Positions 55,501 through 64,000 of a stretch of 64,000 nt of DNA are shown here, in pieces. A program made the translations under genes and the position numbers. Location of the stretch: positions 1 through 64,000 of the forward strand of contig NZ_JJMU01000002.1 of assembly GCF_000757725.1 (NCBI RefSeq). Reading direction: 5' to 3'. The DNA is from Sphingobacterium deserti (lineage in GTDB: Bacteria > Bacteroidota > Bacteroidia > Sphingobacteriales > Sphingobacteriaceae). Under the pieces are notes generated by a model, which was not told the DNA's origin, did not search any database, and saw nothing but the letters and a program-made list of their open reading frames with translations. Each line of letters starts with the position of its first letter. The first letter of the stretch is position 1.

Positions 55501-55740
55501 ATCGCCGGGATGATTCCGATGATTTTTGCGCATGGCCCCGGCGCCATTGGTAACCGAACCATTGGCGCTGCTGCAGCCGGAGGAATGTTGCTAGGAACCG
55601 TATTTGGCGTCATTATCGTACCTGGCCTCTACTTTATTTTTGGAAGTATCGCTGGCAAGCGCAAGCTCATTAAACACGAGAGTGACCAACCATTACTCGA
55701 AGAAATTGAAAACCCTTTATTGGAAGAAATACAAAACTAA
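52555..55740 (+). CDS. RND efflux transporter, HAE1 (AcrB-like) family
   Basis: A 1061-residue twelve-helix RND pump of full length. It starts MFEKFIKRPVLAIVLSIVI. The proton-relay aspartates are in LAIGVVVDDAIVVVEAV (helix 4) and the lysine in LLGKNAVLIVEFA (helix 10). Large periplasmic loops lie between helices 1-2 and 7-8. The HAE1 group exports drugs, detergents and bile-like compounds using proton motive force. The stop codon overlaps the start of the channel gene (TAATG), so translation of the two is coupled. Confidence 0.96.
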   Translation: MFEKFIKRPVLAIVLSIVIIFMGILAISSLPISQFPDIAPPVVVVNIAYPGASANVLTESVLIPMEKSINGTPGMKYMTSDATSAGEATIMVYFNLGTDPSQAMVNVKTRIEQVTNRLPELVQREGLVVSYTSPNMLMYVNVFSKDPNADQKFLYNFANVNVIPEISRLNGVGSAKILGSRIYAMRVWLNPERMRAYNVSTDEVMEAMSQQSIIGTPGRIGQSTGKRSQSLEYVLTYKGRYNKIEQYENIIIRANSEGENLKLKDIGTVELGSEFYDIYSNLDGLPSASITLKQNYGSNANEVINEVKSKLEEIKAASFPPGMDYKITYDVSNFLNASIDKVVHTLVEAFILVALVVFLFLGDWRSTLIPTIAVPVSLIGAFTFMQLFGLTINLITLFALVLAIGVVVDDAIVVVEAVHAKMHEKHLPPYQAVIEVIREISGAVIAITLLMTAVFIPVAFMAGPVGVFFRQFAITMACSIVISGFVALTLTPVLCAMILKNNHGKAKKKTPVDKFIDGFNKRFDRLNLRYALFLKKIVNRRLLTFIILAAFSVGIFGISGTLPSGFIPNEDQGMIYAIVQTPPGSTLERTNDVARQLQKITEHIDGVASVTALAGYEVLTEGRGSNAGTCLIELKDWSERTESVPEIIEELEVKAKEISGATIEFFGPPAVPGYGAAGGFSLRLLDKTNSDDYKELEKVNDEFMAALEKRKELTGLFTFFSANYPQYELEIDNEAAMQKGVNIENAMNNLSILIGSTYEQGFIRFGTFYKVYVQGSPESRALPEDVMKLYVKNNKDEMVPYSSFMKMTKTHGLNEITRYNMYPSSAIKGEPAQGYSTGEAIKAIQEVAKQTLPRGYDIGWEGLTKDETARGNEAIYIFLIVLGFVYLVLAAQYESFILPLSVILSLPAGIFGTFLLLKILGLANDIYAQVGLVMLVGLLGKNAVLIVEFAMQKHAEGMTIYKAAIEGARVRFRPILMTSFAFIAGMIPMIFAHGPGAIGNRTIGAAAAGGMLLGTVFGVIIVPGLYFIFGSIAGKRKLIKHESDQPLLEEIENPLLEEIQN

Positions 55741-57176
55741 TGATGAAGAAAAAAAATATCAATTATATATTCTTTGCTAGTGTATGCATGGTATTTGTCG
55801 GTTGTGGCGTGCCGAAGATTACAGAGAAAACGGCCTCGACTGCTGAGCTGCCGACGGTCTACAACGAACGGACGGACAGTATCAATAGTGCAAAGGTGGA
55901 TTGGGAAAACTATTTCACAGACCCTCACTTGCGCAACTTGATTGACTCCGCCCTGAGTCACAACCAAGAATTAAATATCATGTTGCAGGAAATTAACATG
56001 TCCAGCAACGAGATCAGGGCACGAAAGGGGGAATACCTCCCTTTCGTTGGCGTTAGAGCTGGCGGTGGCGTAGAAAAACGAAGTGAATACACGACATTGG
56101 GCGCAACGGAACGGCAGGTGGACATTCGCGAAGGAAGGGAGAACCCAGACCCTATGCCCGATGCCGGAGCCACGCTATTTGCTAATTGGGAAATCGATAT
56201 TTGGAGTAAACTACACAATGCAGCAAAGGGTGCACAACTCGAATACCTGGCTAGCATTGAAGGCAAAAACTTCATGGTGACAAATTTGGTTGCAGAAATT
56301 GCAAACCTGTATTATGAATTACTGGCGCTGGACCAAGAAAAAATGCTGGTGGAACGAAACCTGAAGCTACAGGCCGATGCGCTTGAGCTAGTCAAACTGC
56401 AAAAGATTGCCACACGAGTTACCGAACTGGCGGTTAAGAAATTCGAAGCAGAAGTCTTTAAAACGCAGAGCACACGTTACAAAATCGAGCAGCGGATTGT
56501 TGAAGCAGAGAATCAATTAAATTATCTCGTTGGGCAATACCCGCAACATATTGCGCGCGAATCAAGCAGCCTCGACCATACGCACCTTCCCGTCGTTCAG
56601 GAGGGGCTTCCGGCACAACTCCTCGATAATAGACCGGATGTACGGAAAGCTGAATTGCTTATGGCGGCTGCGAAACTGGATGTCAAAGTCGCTAAAGCGA
56701 AGTTTTACCCATCTTTAGGGATTTCCGCCAATCTGGGATATCAAGCTTTTAACCCAGCTTATCTTTTAAAAACGCCCCAATCACTAATTTACTCTATTAC
56801 CGGCGACCTTATCGCACCGCTGGTAAACAAACGGGCCATTCAAGCTGAATATTTGAATGCGAACGCGAAGCAGATCCAGACGGTATTGAGCTACGAACAA
56901 ACGCTATTGAATGCCTATGTAGAAGTAGCTAATCAATTAGCAAAGATTAAAAACATGGCCAGCATAAACACGTTGCAGGACAAACAGGTTGCTACATTGA
57001 CAGAATCCGTGCAGATATCTTACGATCTGTTTAATTCTGCCCATGCAGATTACATGGAGGTCTTGATGACACAACGGGATGCTATTGAAGCAAAGTTCGA
57101 ACTCATCGAATCACAAAAAGAACAGTTTAATGCAGCTGTTAATCTGTATAAATCATTAGGGGGAGGTTGGCAATAA
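55740..57176 (+). CDS. TolC/NodT-type outer-membrane efflux lipoprotein
   Basis: A 478-residue OprM-like channel. Lipobox cysteine at about residue 21 in FVGCGVPKI, then the two-fold repeated helical-barrel architecture with LRNLIDSALSHNQELNI, ANWEIDIWSKL, and LLDNRPDVRKAELLMAAAKLDVKVAKAKFYPSL. It completes the tripartite efflux complex with the adaptor and pump. Start is the ATG at 55740 overlapping the pump stop; a second ATG directly follows it at 55743. Confidence 0.94.
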   Translation: MMKKKNINYIFFASVCMVFVGCGVPKITEKTASTAELPTVYNERTDSINSAKVDWENYFTDPHLRNLIDSALSHNQELNIMLQEINMSSNEIRARKGEYLPFVGVRAGGGVEKRSEYTTLGATERQVDIREGRENPDPMPDAGATLFANWEIDIWSKLHNAAKGAQLEYLASIEGKNFMVTNLVAEIANLYYELLALDQEKMLVERNLKLQADALELVKLQKIATRVTELAVKKFEAEVFKTQSTRYKIEQRIVEAENQLNYLVGQYPQHIARESSSLDHTHLPVVQEGLPAQLLDNRPDVRKAELLMAAAKLDVKVAKAKFYPSLGISANLGYQAFNPAYLLKTPQSLIYSITGDLIAPLVNKRAIQAEYLNANAKQIQTVLSYEQTLLNAYVEVANQLAKIKNMASINTLQDKQVATLTESVQISYDLFNSAHADYMEVLMTQRDAIEAKFELIESQKEQFNAAVNLYKSLGGGWQ

Positions 57177-57600
57177 GCCAATCTCTTTCTTTTAATGATA
57201 GCGGTGACCTTCTTGATAGCTAATCAATTAATCAACCCAATTAACTGTAAGCTACATTTCCTATTAAATAAGATCTGCGATAAATTTACTGAGTCGGTAG
57301 GCCAGCTCGCCAAGCAAGATAACGATAGATGTGAACGTGATAAAATAGTTAAAAAAGCGCGTATTGAAATTCATAATCTTGTGTAGTTATCCGTAATACT
57401 ATTAATAATTGTGGTAGATCACAAAAGCACGGTGACTTTATGCGATATCCAAAGGTAAATAAATCTACATATATTTCAAAAATAAATGAAACACTGTGTA
57501 AAAATCGATACATATACTGCAGACCGCAGGGCCTCATCAAAAAGTCGGCTGATTAACATAACCACCTTTAAGCCAGCAACTTATATTTCGCCAGCTAAAA
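57177..57600. other. Intergenic stretch between convergent genes
   Basis: 424 bp. A short frame at 57195-57386 has no support. No clear terminator hairpin with a T run was recognised for either gene. Confidence 0.45.
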
Positions 57601-60495
57601 CTATATGTTGCTTAAGTAATCGGCTGTAGAAATTTCGCTCGTGATGCCTAGTTTTTTCCGAATCCTGTAGCGATGTATTTCCACGCCACGAACCGAGATA
57701 TTCTGTAACTGGGCAATTTGCTTCGTGGAAAAATTAAGGCGTAAATAGGCGCATACTTTGAGATCATTTCTTGACAATGCTGGATTTTTAGCCTTCAAGC
57801 GATGCATAAACCCATCATTGAGTTCATCAAAATGACTTGCGAATTGATCCCAATGGCTACTATTCTTTTCGACATCATTTAGTAATGAGGTTATTTTTTT
57901 TAAATCGTGACCATCCTCATCGCCTACATCCAGCTTAGCCAGTTCAACTCGGAGTTTACTCAGCGCGCCCGTATTTTCCATCAGCTGCATGCTGGTACTG
58001 GCCAGCTCTTTTGTTTTGGATAGTACTTCATGCTCTAACTTCTCGTTTTGCAGTTTAACAATCTCCTTTTCATTTTTCTCTATTTCCAATTGATGGATGT
58101 AACGTAGCTGAGCCAGCTTCTTGTTAAAGTCATCCTCCTGTTTTCTCCAAGTGCGTTTCTGCCAAATCACAAGCGCATAAATGCCAAAAACAGATACCGC
58201 TAAATAAAATGCTACAGCCCAAATGGACTTATACCACGGTGGCTGAATGACAAAGCTGTAGGCTGCAATATCCGACTCTTCAGAAAGATTATTTTTCGCA
58301 CGAACCTTAAAGGTGTAAGTACCATTCGGCAGGTTAGTGTAGGCTTTCTCTGTTTCTGTAGTCCAAGCTGACCACTCTTTATCATAACCAACTAAAAAAT
58401 AACTGAAGCTCATATGCCCGTGGATGCCGTAGCTAGGCGAGGTGTATTTAAATAGAAAGGAATCAAAGTTAGCAGGCAATTCACGTTCAATAGTTAGATC
58501 GGCTTGGCCAGTTTTGCTGACATAGGAGGAGTACCCGTCGAAAATCATACTGTCGCGATCCCCTGTAGCTTTAATGGATGAAAGCAGAACTCTCGGCTTA
58601 TGCCTTACCGCGGTGTAATTTTCAAAATCTATATGAATCAGTCCTTTCTCCGAGCCGATGTAAACATTATTCCTATCGTAAGGATAGATATTTTCGAAAC
58701 CAGAGGTTTGATGCCCTTCCAGCTCCGGAAGATAAGCTACTCTATAACTGTCGTTAGATGCGTTCCGGTAGGCTACGCCAACTTTTTTCTCACTGCAAAA
58801 CCATAGATTTCCATCGACATCTTCTTTCAGATATTTTATAGCTATTCCTGAAAAATCTTCGTATCCAGTAGCTGGCGAAAAACGCTGCCTATGCTTATCA
58901 AATATATAAATACCTTCTTTGGTCGTAAATAGTACTTTATTTTTCACACTAAAAACATAATTCTGAAAACTAGAAGGAAGGCCATCTTTTTCCGTAAAGA
59001 GCCGAGCCTCGTAGCTCTTACTATCTTTCGAAATTGTCAAATGATAGATACCACGGTACGGATGCGACGCCCATATATCGCCGTTATTATCCAATTCCAA
59101 AAAGCGGTAAGAATCACTTTTACCTTTTAGGATGGTCACGGTCTCTAATTTTCCCTCTTTGAACTGCATAAGATCAAGACCATAATAGGTGCCTAATAAA
59201 GCTTGATCAACTGGGTAAACTGCTGAAAGCGGTAGCGGCAGCCAAGACCCTGCCCCCGGATTAATGGTTACGACACGATCATCTTCTAACGCAAAAAGTC
59301 CCCGGTTATGTGTAAGGAACAATTGCCCATTAAGTTCGGTAAGTCGCCACGCTTCTCCCCCGTCGCTCTCAGAAAGCAGATGAAAATTGTTAGCCGACTG
59401 ACTGTGGTTTTTATATTGTGGTTGCAGCGCAGTAACATAGGCGCCATTAGATGAAGTGAGATACAACTTTCTATTGAAAACTAAAGCAGAGTAGCCTGTT
59501 ACATCATTTTCCAAATTTGGACGAAGATACCGAATTGCACTTCCGTAACTGATCACGACAATGCCATTGTCCACTCCTGCCCAAATATTCTTCTGTTGAT
59601 CTACAAAAACAGTCGTTACGTTTTTGTTCTGCAAGCCTTCTGCCAATCCCAGACGTTGCATGACGCGTCCGTGCTCATCCCGAATGACGCATCCTTCCGA
59701 AGCCGTCGCTACCACATATTCATTTTTGCTAATTATCGACAAAGATGGCGTATACAGTTCGTAAGAAGGTTTACTCGCCGGAAGGAAAACTATCCTGCGG
59801 TCGCGCAATAGGTAATCGCCATGTGTAAGGGTAGTGATTAGCAAACTGTTGTTACCCAAGGTAGCCATGGATGCAACTTTCTTTCCATCCAAATCATTTT
59901 TTGGTAACACGGTCTGCCACTTTCCCTGAGAAAATTTGAGTAGGCCATGTTTGATATCTTGCGCAAACAACTGATTGCCTGCCACGCCCATATATTCCCA
60001 ACTCGCACTTGCCCGATACACCTTTATCTGTCCATCTCGATATTCAAATATCCCTTGTGTCGTTCTAAAGAAAATAGCGTTGTCCATCGCAACAGTATTC
60101 CAAGCATCGGCAAATTGCTCTTGTCCTTTAGGAAGCAATGATTTCAGTGAAAAGTATGCGAGCTCATCGTTGCCATTCGGTTCAAAATAGCCAAATTCGC
60201 CCTGTCCACCCACATATATACGGTCGTTTTTGTCAATAGCAATCGATCGGACGATAGTATGGTTAGGCAAGGGATAACGTTTCCAATATTTCCCGTCGAA
60301 GGTGATCAGCCCCTCGTTATTGGCGAAATACATAATACCACGGCTATCCTGCTTAATATCCCACGTACGACTGCCACCCTGGAAAACAGCTTTGCTATAG
60401 TTTTGTACCATAGGCATACCAAGCGGATTTTGCCCACATAGCATAAGCGGAAAAACAAGACATAGAATAGTTACAAGTTTATCAATATACTTCAT
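57601..60495 (-). CDS. Membrane-bound propeller/Y_Y_Y sensor with LuxR-type HTH
   Basis: A 964-residue one-protein signalling device. Signal peptide (residues 1-22), two-component-regulator propeller repeats (about 40-650; for example DIKQDSRGIMYFANNEGLITFDG, DVDGNLWFCSEKKVGV), and a Y_Y_Y domain (about 690-755). One membrane helix follows (about 765-785, SIWAVAFYLAVSVFGIYALVIW), then a coiled coil (about 788-850), and a C-terminal LuxR-type HTH (about 900-955, STKQIAQLQNISVRGVEIHRYRIRKKLG). There is no kinase domain. It probably senses a glycan breakdown product in the periplasm and controls the divergent susC-susD genes directly from the membrane. Confidence 0.88.
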   Translation of the reverse strand: MKYIDKLVTILCLVFPLMLCGQNPLGMPMVQNYSKAVFQGGSRTWDIKQDSRGIMYFANNEGLITFDGKYWKRYPLPNHTIVRSIAIDKNDRIYVGGQGEFGYFEPNGNDELAYFSLKSLLPKGQEQFADAWNTVAMDNAIFFRTTQGIFEYRDGQIKVYRASASWEYMGVAGNQLFAQDIKHGLLKFSQGKWQTVLPKNDLDGKKVASMATLGNNSLLITTLTHGDYLLRDRRIVFLPASKPSYELYTPSLSIISKNEYVVATASEGCVIRDEHGRVMQRLGLAEGLQNKNVTTVFVDQQKNIWAGVDNGIVVISYGSAIRYLRPNLENDVTGYSALVFNRKLYLTSSNGAYVTALQPQYKNHSQSANNFHLLSESDGGEAWRLTELNGQLFLTHNRGLFALEDDRVVTINPGAGSWLPLPLSAVYPVDQALLGTYYGLDLMQFKEGKLETVTILKGKSDSYRFLELDNNGDIWASHPYRGIYHLTISKDSKSYEARLFTEKDGLPSSFQNYVFSVKNKVLFTTKEGIYIFDKHRQRFSPATGYEDFSGIAIKYLKEDVDGNLWFCSEKKVGVAYRNASNDSYRVAYLPELEGHQTSGFENIYPYDRNNVYIGSEKGLIHIDFENYTAVRHKPRVLLSSIKATGDRDSMIFDGYSSYVSKTGQADLTIERELPANFDSFLFKYTSPSYGIHGHMSFSYFLVGYDKEWSAWTTETEKAYTNLPNGTYTFKVRAKNNLSEESDIAAYSFVIQPPWYKSIWAVAFYLAVSVFGIYALVIWQKRTWRKQEDDFNKKLAQLRYIHQLEIEKNEKEIVKLQNEKLEHEVLSKTKELASTSMQLMENTGALSKLRVELAKLDVGDEDGHDLKKITSLLNDVEKNSSHWDQFASHFDELNDGFMHRLKAKNPALSRNDLKVCAYLRLNFSTKQIAQLQNISVRGVEIHRYRIRKKLGITSEISTADYLSNI

Positions 60496-60597
60496 GACAC
60501 GGTTTACAAATGATCTGATGATGTACTCTTGAAGTAGGTCAAATATAGCAAATCAGCGCAATTACAGCAATTTGAAGTAGAAATGATGTATCTATTT

Positions 60598-60631
60598 TTT
60601 GTCTTCCCAGTTAATGGTTACCGTAATTTTG
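60598..60631 (+). promoter_or_regulatory. Promoter of the susC-susD operon
   Basis: TTTG (60598-60601) and, 22 bp further, TAATTTTG (60624-60631), a perfect TAnnTTTG. The leader to the ATG at 60683 is about 45 nt. Confidence 0.55.
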
Positions 60632-60682
60632 AATTGCTTACTTAATAAACCAGAATTTCTAACCATGTTAATTTGATTGTGC

Positions 60683-63600
60683 ATGAAAAACAAAGTAGTA
60701 TTATTATTAACTATAGTTGCCTCACTATCTACCCTATTTGAATGTGTGCAAGCACAAACAAAAAAGCTGATTGGCAACATAAGCAATGAGCCGGGAAAAG
60801 CGGTTATTGCGACTATTACGGTAAAAAACCTGCCTAACCTAGGTACCAGTAGCAATGAGCTTGGTTTCTTCAGCCTTGACGTTCCAATCACAGCAGACTC
60901 CTTAGTCGTTTCCGCTGTTGGTTATTCCAGAAAGATAGTACCTATAACAGGCAGCACAGTAAATGTGCAATTATCTTCCGATGGAAATCTTAATCTGGAT
61001 GAGGTCGTTATCATTGGTTACGGCTCCCAGCGTAAAAGCGATCTTACCGCCCCCGTAGCAACGGTGAATATGGAAGACGCGATAAAACGCACGGTAGCCA
61101 CACCAATGGATGCGATCCAAGGATCGGTACCGGGTGTGCAGGTCGTCAGCGGCGGAACGCCGGGGTCTACCCCCATCGTTCGTATTCGCGGTGTGGGTTC
61201 ATTCAACAACGAAAGCCCACTTTACGTTGTAGATGGAATGTTCATGGACAACATTGATTTTTTAAATCCAAATGATATTGAAGATATGTCGGTGCTGAAA
61301 GACGCATCGGGGGCCGCAATATATGGTGTACGCGCGGCAAATGGCGTTGTGATTGTAACAACAAAGCGCGGAAAGCTAAATACGAAGGCGCGCGTAGTCT
61401 ACAATGGCTATGCTGGTATCCAAACACCTACCAATATGCTGAAAATGGCGAGTGGACAGCAATATGCCGATTACGCCATTGCCATTGGCAATCAAAACAT
61501 CGTCAACAATTCCATAGAACGCTTCGGCGGATCGGGAACAATACCCGCACAAAATACAGATTGGTACGCGGAATTGTTACGCTCCAAAGCATTAATCCAT
61601 AACCACAACCTCGATGTGCAGGGCGGTAGCGATAAGATAACCTATGCTTTTGGTTTGAACTATATTGATCAAGACGGCATCATGGATGCGGAGAACTACC
61701 ATCGGAAATACAACATCCGTATGCAGACGGAGGCCCGCGTTGCAGATTGGCTGAAAATTGGGTTTACAGCGCATATGAACAATTTCAACAATTTTTCACC
61801 AAATAATGCTGCCTTCAGACAGGCCTACTTCGCTTCGCCGCTATATCCTGTATACGATGAAGGATTAGAATTAGCCAGTCCCGTTAAATTTGGATCCAGT
61901 GATCCAATCGGTATCCCGACGGGATTCTGGTTCAATAACCCCATTGCATCAGCCTTCTACAACCATAATGAAACAAAAGGCTTTCAGATATTACCAAGCG
62001 CCTATTTAGAAGCAAATTTTTGGGATAACAAGTTGACGTTCCGTTCGCAGCTTAGCCAACGCTATCAATCCACGCATAACATCCAATACAATCCCGTTTA
62101 TTATATAGACAACAACCAGCGTGTAGATCGTTCATACTTACGCTCAGCGCAGGCCCGTAATTCCAACTACATTGTAGATAACCTCTTGACCTACCGTGAT
62201 GAAGCTGGCAAACACCACTGGTCAGTTTTGCTGGGACAGTCTGTTCGTGAAGAGCGTTGGCGCGACACTTGGGTGTCGGCGAATGACGTTCCAGCAGCAG
62301 AAGAGTTTTGGTATGTCGGACAAGGCGCGCAAGGCATCGGTTCAGCCACAGGCTACGGTGAAGGTGGATCACGAAATTCAGGTATATCCGCTTTTACCCG
62401 TGCCACCTACGATTATGACAATAAGTATTTATTAACTGCGACATTCCGTGCAGATGGAAGTTCGAAATACCAAACGAAATGGGGCTACTTTCCATCTGTA
62501 GGCTTAGGCTGGGTATTGAGTCGCGAGAAATTTATGGAGACTCAATCCCTGTTTGATCTGTTAAAGATCCGCGGTAGCTGGGGACTTCTTGGTAACGACG
62601 GTATCCAGCCTAATGCAGGCTACGCAGTGGTCAACTCGGGCAACAATTTCTCAGGGATCTTTGGCAGCATAGGCTCTACCTACGGCAGCCGTGTGCCCGG
62701 ATACCGCGTAGGAAGGTTCTTCACCCAAGTTCGCTGGGAGGTGGTCGAAGAATGGGATGCTGGGATTGACTTTGCTCTATTCAACAATCGTTTGAGTGGT
62801 ACCATTGATTATTACCATCGCGAGACGAAGGATCTAGCTTTTAGCCGCCCGATTCCGTTTATGTGGGATCGCGTGTATGGAAACTGGGGAAGTGTTGCCA
62901 ATAGTGGCTGGGAGTTTGGTTTGAACTGGGCAGATAAGCACGGCGATTGGGGATACCGCATCGGCGCAAATGCGACGACGCTAAAAAATCAGGTAACAGA
63001 CTTAGGCGGCTTGTCCAACATTATGAATGGCTTCCCAGAATGGGCTGCTGAATTCCCTTCGCGCATTGAAGTCGGCCAACCAATCAACTATTTCTATGGC
63101 TATGAGGTGCAGTCCGTTTATCAAAATCAAGCAGAGATTGATGCAGATCCTATTGCTAGTCGCTATAACCAACAGAATCCTGGAACCCCTATCCTACCGG
63201 GGTATTTACGCTACAAAGATCAAGATGGCGATGGGGAACTAGGTGAGAATGACCGCATAAATCTAGGAAACTATTTACCAACCTTGACCTATGGTATTAA
63301 CCTTGGTATTGATTACAAAGGGTTTGATCTGAACGTTGTGCTCCAAGGTGTAACGGGCAATAAAATTCATAATCTGAATAGGGCCATGCGCCGAAAGTAC
63401 CCACAGATGAATGCTGATCAAGCTTTTATGGAAGGTTTATGGACTGGAGAGGGCAGCAGCAATACGTATCCATCGGCAGAAGGGAGCGTTGCGTCATGGA
63501 ATCTACAGGCGAGTTCCTTTTTTGTGGAAAGCGGCGCTTATCTGCGCATTCAAAATGTGCAGTTAGGATACAGCTTTAACCTTACGCCATCTATACCCTT

Positions 63601-63778
63601 CCGCATTTTTGCAACAGCTGATCGTCCATTGATCTTTACCCAATACAATGGATTTTCACCGGAGATATCGGGAACAATTGCGGGCGCAAATGGAATGCAA
63701 ACACCAAACATGGGTTTCGATTCCAATGTCTATCCCGTAGCTGCCACCTACAGTTTAGGATTAAGAGCTAGTTTTTAA
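60683..63778 (+). CDS. SusC/RagA-type TonB-linked outer-membrane transporter
   Basis: A 1031-residue SusC-family protein. Signal peptide (residues 1-24), a CarboxypepD_reg-like domain (about 28-100), a TonB box-like VVIIGYGSQRKSDLTAPVATV, the plug with AIQGSVPGVQVVSGGTPGSTP and DGMFMDNIDFLNPNDIEDMSVLKDASGAAIYGVRAANGVVIVTTKRG, and a C-terminal beta-barrel ending in Phe. Together with the SusD lipoprotein it imports oligosaccharides or related polymers across the outer membrane. ATG at 60683 chosen; a TTG six bases earlier is less likely. Confidence 0.95.
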   Translation: MKNKVVLLLTIVASLSTLFECVQAQTKKLIGNISNEPGKAVIATITVKNLPNLGTSSNELGFFSLDVPITADSLVVSAVGYSRKIVPITGSTVNVQLSSDGNLNLDEVVIIGYGSQRKSDLTAPVATVNMEDAIKRTVATPMDAIQGSVPGVQVVSGGTPGSTPIVRIRGVGSFNNESPLYVVDGMFMDNIDFLNPNDIEDMSVLKDASGAAIYGVRAANGVVIVTTKRGKLNTKARVVYNGYAGIQTPTNMLKMASGQQYADYAIAIGNQNIVNNSIERFGGSGTIPAQNTDWYAELLRSKALIHNHNLDVQGGSDKITYAFGLNYIDQDGIMDAENYHRKYNIRMQTEARVADWLKIGFTAHMNNFNNFSPNNAAFRQAYFASPLYPVYDEGLELASPVKFGSSDPIGIPTGFWFNNPIASAFYNHNETKGFQILPSAYLEANFWDNKLTFRSQLSQRYQSTHNIQYNPVYYIDNNQRVDRSYLRSAQARNSNYIVDNLLTYRDEAGKHHWSVLLGQSVREERWRDTWVSANDVPAAEEFWYVGQGAQGIGSATGYGEGGSRNSGISAFTRATYDYDNKYLLTATFRADGSSKYQTKWGYFPSVGLGWVLSREKFMETQSLFDLLKIRGSWGLLGNDGIQPNAGYAVVNSGNNFSGIFGSIGSTYGSRVPGYRVGRFFTQVRWEVVEEWDAGIDFALFNNRLSGTIDYYHRETKDLAFSRPIPFMWDRVYGNWGSVANSGWEFGLNWADKHGDWGYRIGANATTLKNQVTDLGGLSNIMNGFPEWAAEFPSRIEVGQPINYFYGYEVQSVYQNQAEIDADPIASRYNQQNPGTPILPGYLRYKDQDGDGELGENDRINLGNYLPTLTYGINLGIDYKGFDLNVVLQGVTGNKIHNLNRAMRRKYPQMNADQAFMEGLWTGEGSSNTYPSAEGSVASWNLQASSFFVESGAYLRIQNVQLGYSFNLTPSIPFRIFATADRPLIFTQYNGFSPEISGTIAGANGMQTPNMGFDSNVYPVAATYSLGLRASF

Positions 63779-63805
63779 TAAGTACAATCTTTTAGCCAAA
63801 TAACG

Positions 63806-64000
63806 ATGAAAAAATATAATCATATTCTACTAACAGGATTCTTCAGCGGCATACTCTTCTTGAGCAGTTGCGAAAAATTTCTGGATAAACCCTTAGAAAA
63901 TCAACAGCGTTCCGAAGAAATCGATTACGGTAATCTCGCGATGATGTATGCGCCTGTATCTGGCGTATATCGATCCGCATCGGATGATAACTTAGTGCAC
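63806..64000 (+). CDS. SusD/RagB-type glycan-binding lipoprotein (partial)
   Basis: The first 65 residues, cut by the window edge. Lipoprotein signal with cysteine at about residue 22 (FLSSCEKFL), then LDKPLENQQ, the usual start of SusD proteins. It begins 27 nt after susC. The substrate-binding part lies outside the window, so the glycan cannot be guessed. Confidence 0.88.
   Translation, partial: MKKYNHILLTGFFSGILFLSSCEKFLDKPLENQQRSEEIDYGNLAMMYAPVSGVYRSASDDNLVH

Noticed and set aside
57195..57386. 63-codon frame after the efflux operon
   Set aside because: No support from motif or promoter, and composition follows the AT-rich gap.

Overview
The window looks like chromosome from a member of the Bacteroidota, most likely a Sphingobacteriaceae relative (Sphingobacterium/Pedobacter type). 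The evidence is a SusC/SusD pair with a membrane-bound propeller/LuxR regulator, many perfect Bacteroidota -7 boxes (TAnnTTTG) in front of genes, almost no Shine-Dalgarno sequences, and a tmRNA whose tag reads GEENYALAA. No complete phage, plasmid, insertion sequence or CRISPR array was seen. The window cuts a susD gene at its right edge. The genus call is inference.

Layout. 0-2.6 kb: tmRNA, a His-rich lipoprotein with a double palindromic operator, an HD hydrolase. 2.6-5.1 kb: a LOV-PAS histidine kinase with a complete flavin-photochemistry signature and two paralogous single-domain response regulators. 5.4-19.7 kb: mostly housekeeping and unknown-function genes (YihY, threonine aldolase, S9 peptidase, DUF2891, MFS, DUF3810, NdpA, histone-deacetylase fold, YceH, YkvA, CDF metal transporter). 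19.8-29.2 kb: an L-fucose locus on the minus strand (permease, mutarotase, UxaA-type dehydratase, GH29 fucosidase, two SDR dehydrogenases, FAH hydrolase, lactonase) with a divergent AraC regulator. These genes together spell a non-phosphorylative route from fucosides to pyruvate and lactate. 29.3-37.5 kb: YceI, periplasmic rhodanese, DUF423, ClC channel, a lipoprotein, an esterase, tRNA-Ser(GCU) and a PgpH-type 7TM-HD phosphodiesterase. 37.6-43.8 kb: rpe, then acnB and an AcnA-type aconitase in tandem. 43.9-48.1 kb: a more accessory stretch with a glycerophosphodiesterase remnant, an Rpn-type nuclease, GtrA, CsbD, a luciferase-like oxidoreductase, and a 62-aa orphan behind a structured leader. 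48.4-57.2 kb: surE, a lipid kinase, and a complete RND efflux operon. 57.6-64.0 kb: a propeller/LuxR regulator divergent from susC-susD.

Non-coding structure adds several curiosities. Three arrays of a degenerate 7/14-bp AAGT-type repeat occur; two share an exact 25-bp inverted match about 3.9 kb apart and the third splits the fucose operon. A 23-bp copy of the tRNA-Ser 3' end and its downstream flank lies 142 bp further on. A small hairpin repeat is shared by the downstream sides of tmRNA and tRNA-Ser. One clear minus-strand terminator (50.3 kb) has no convincing gene in front of it.
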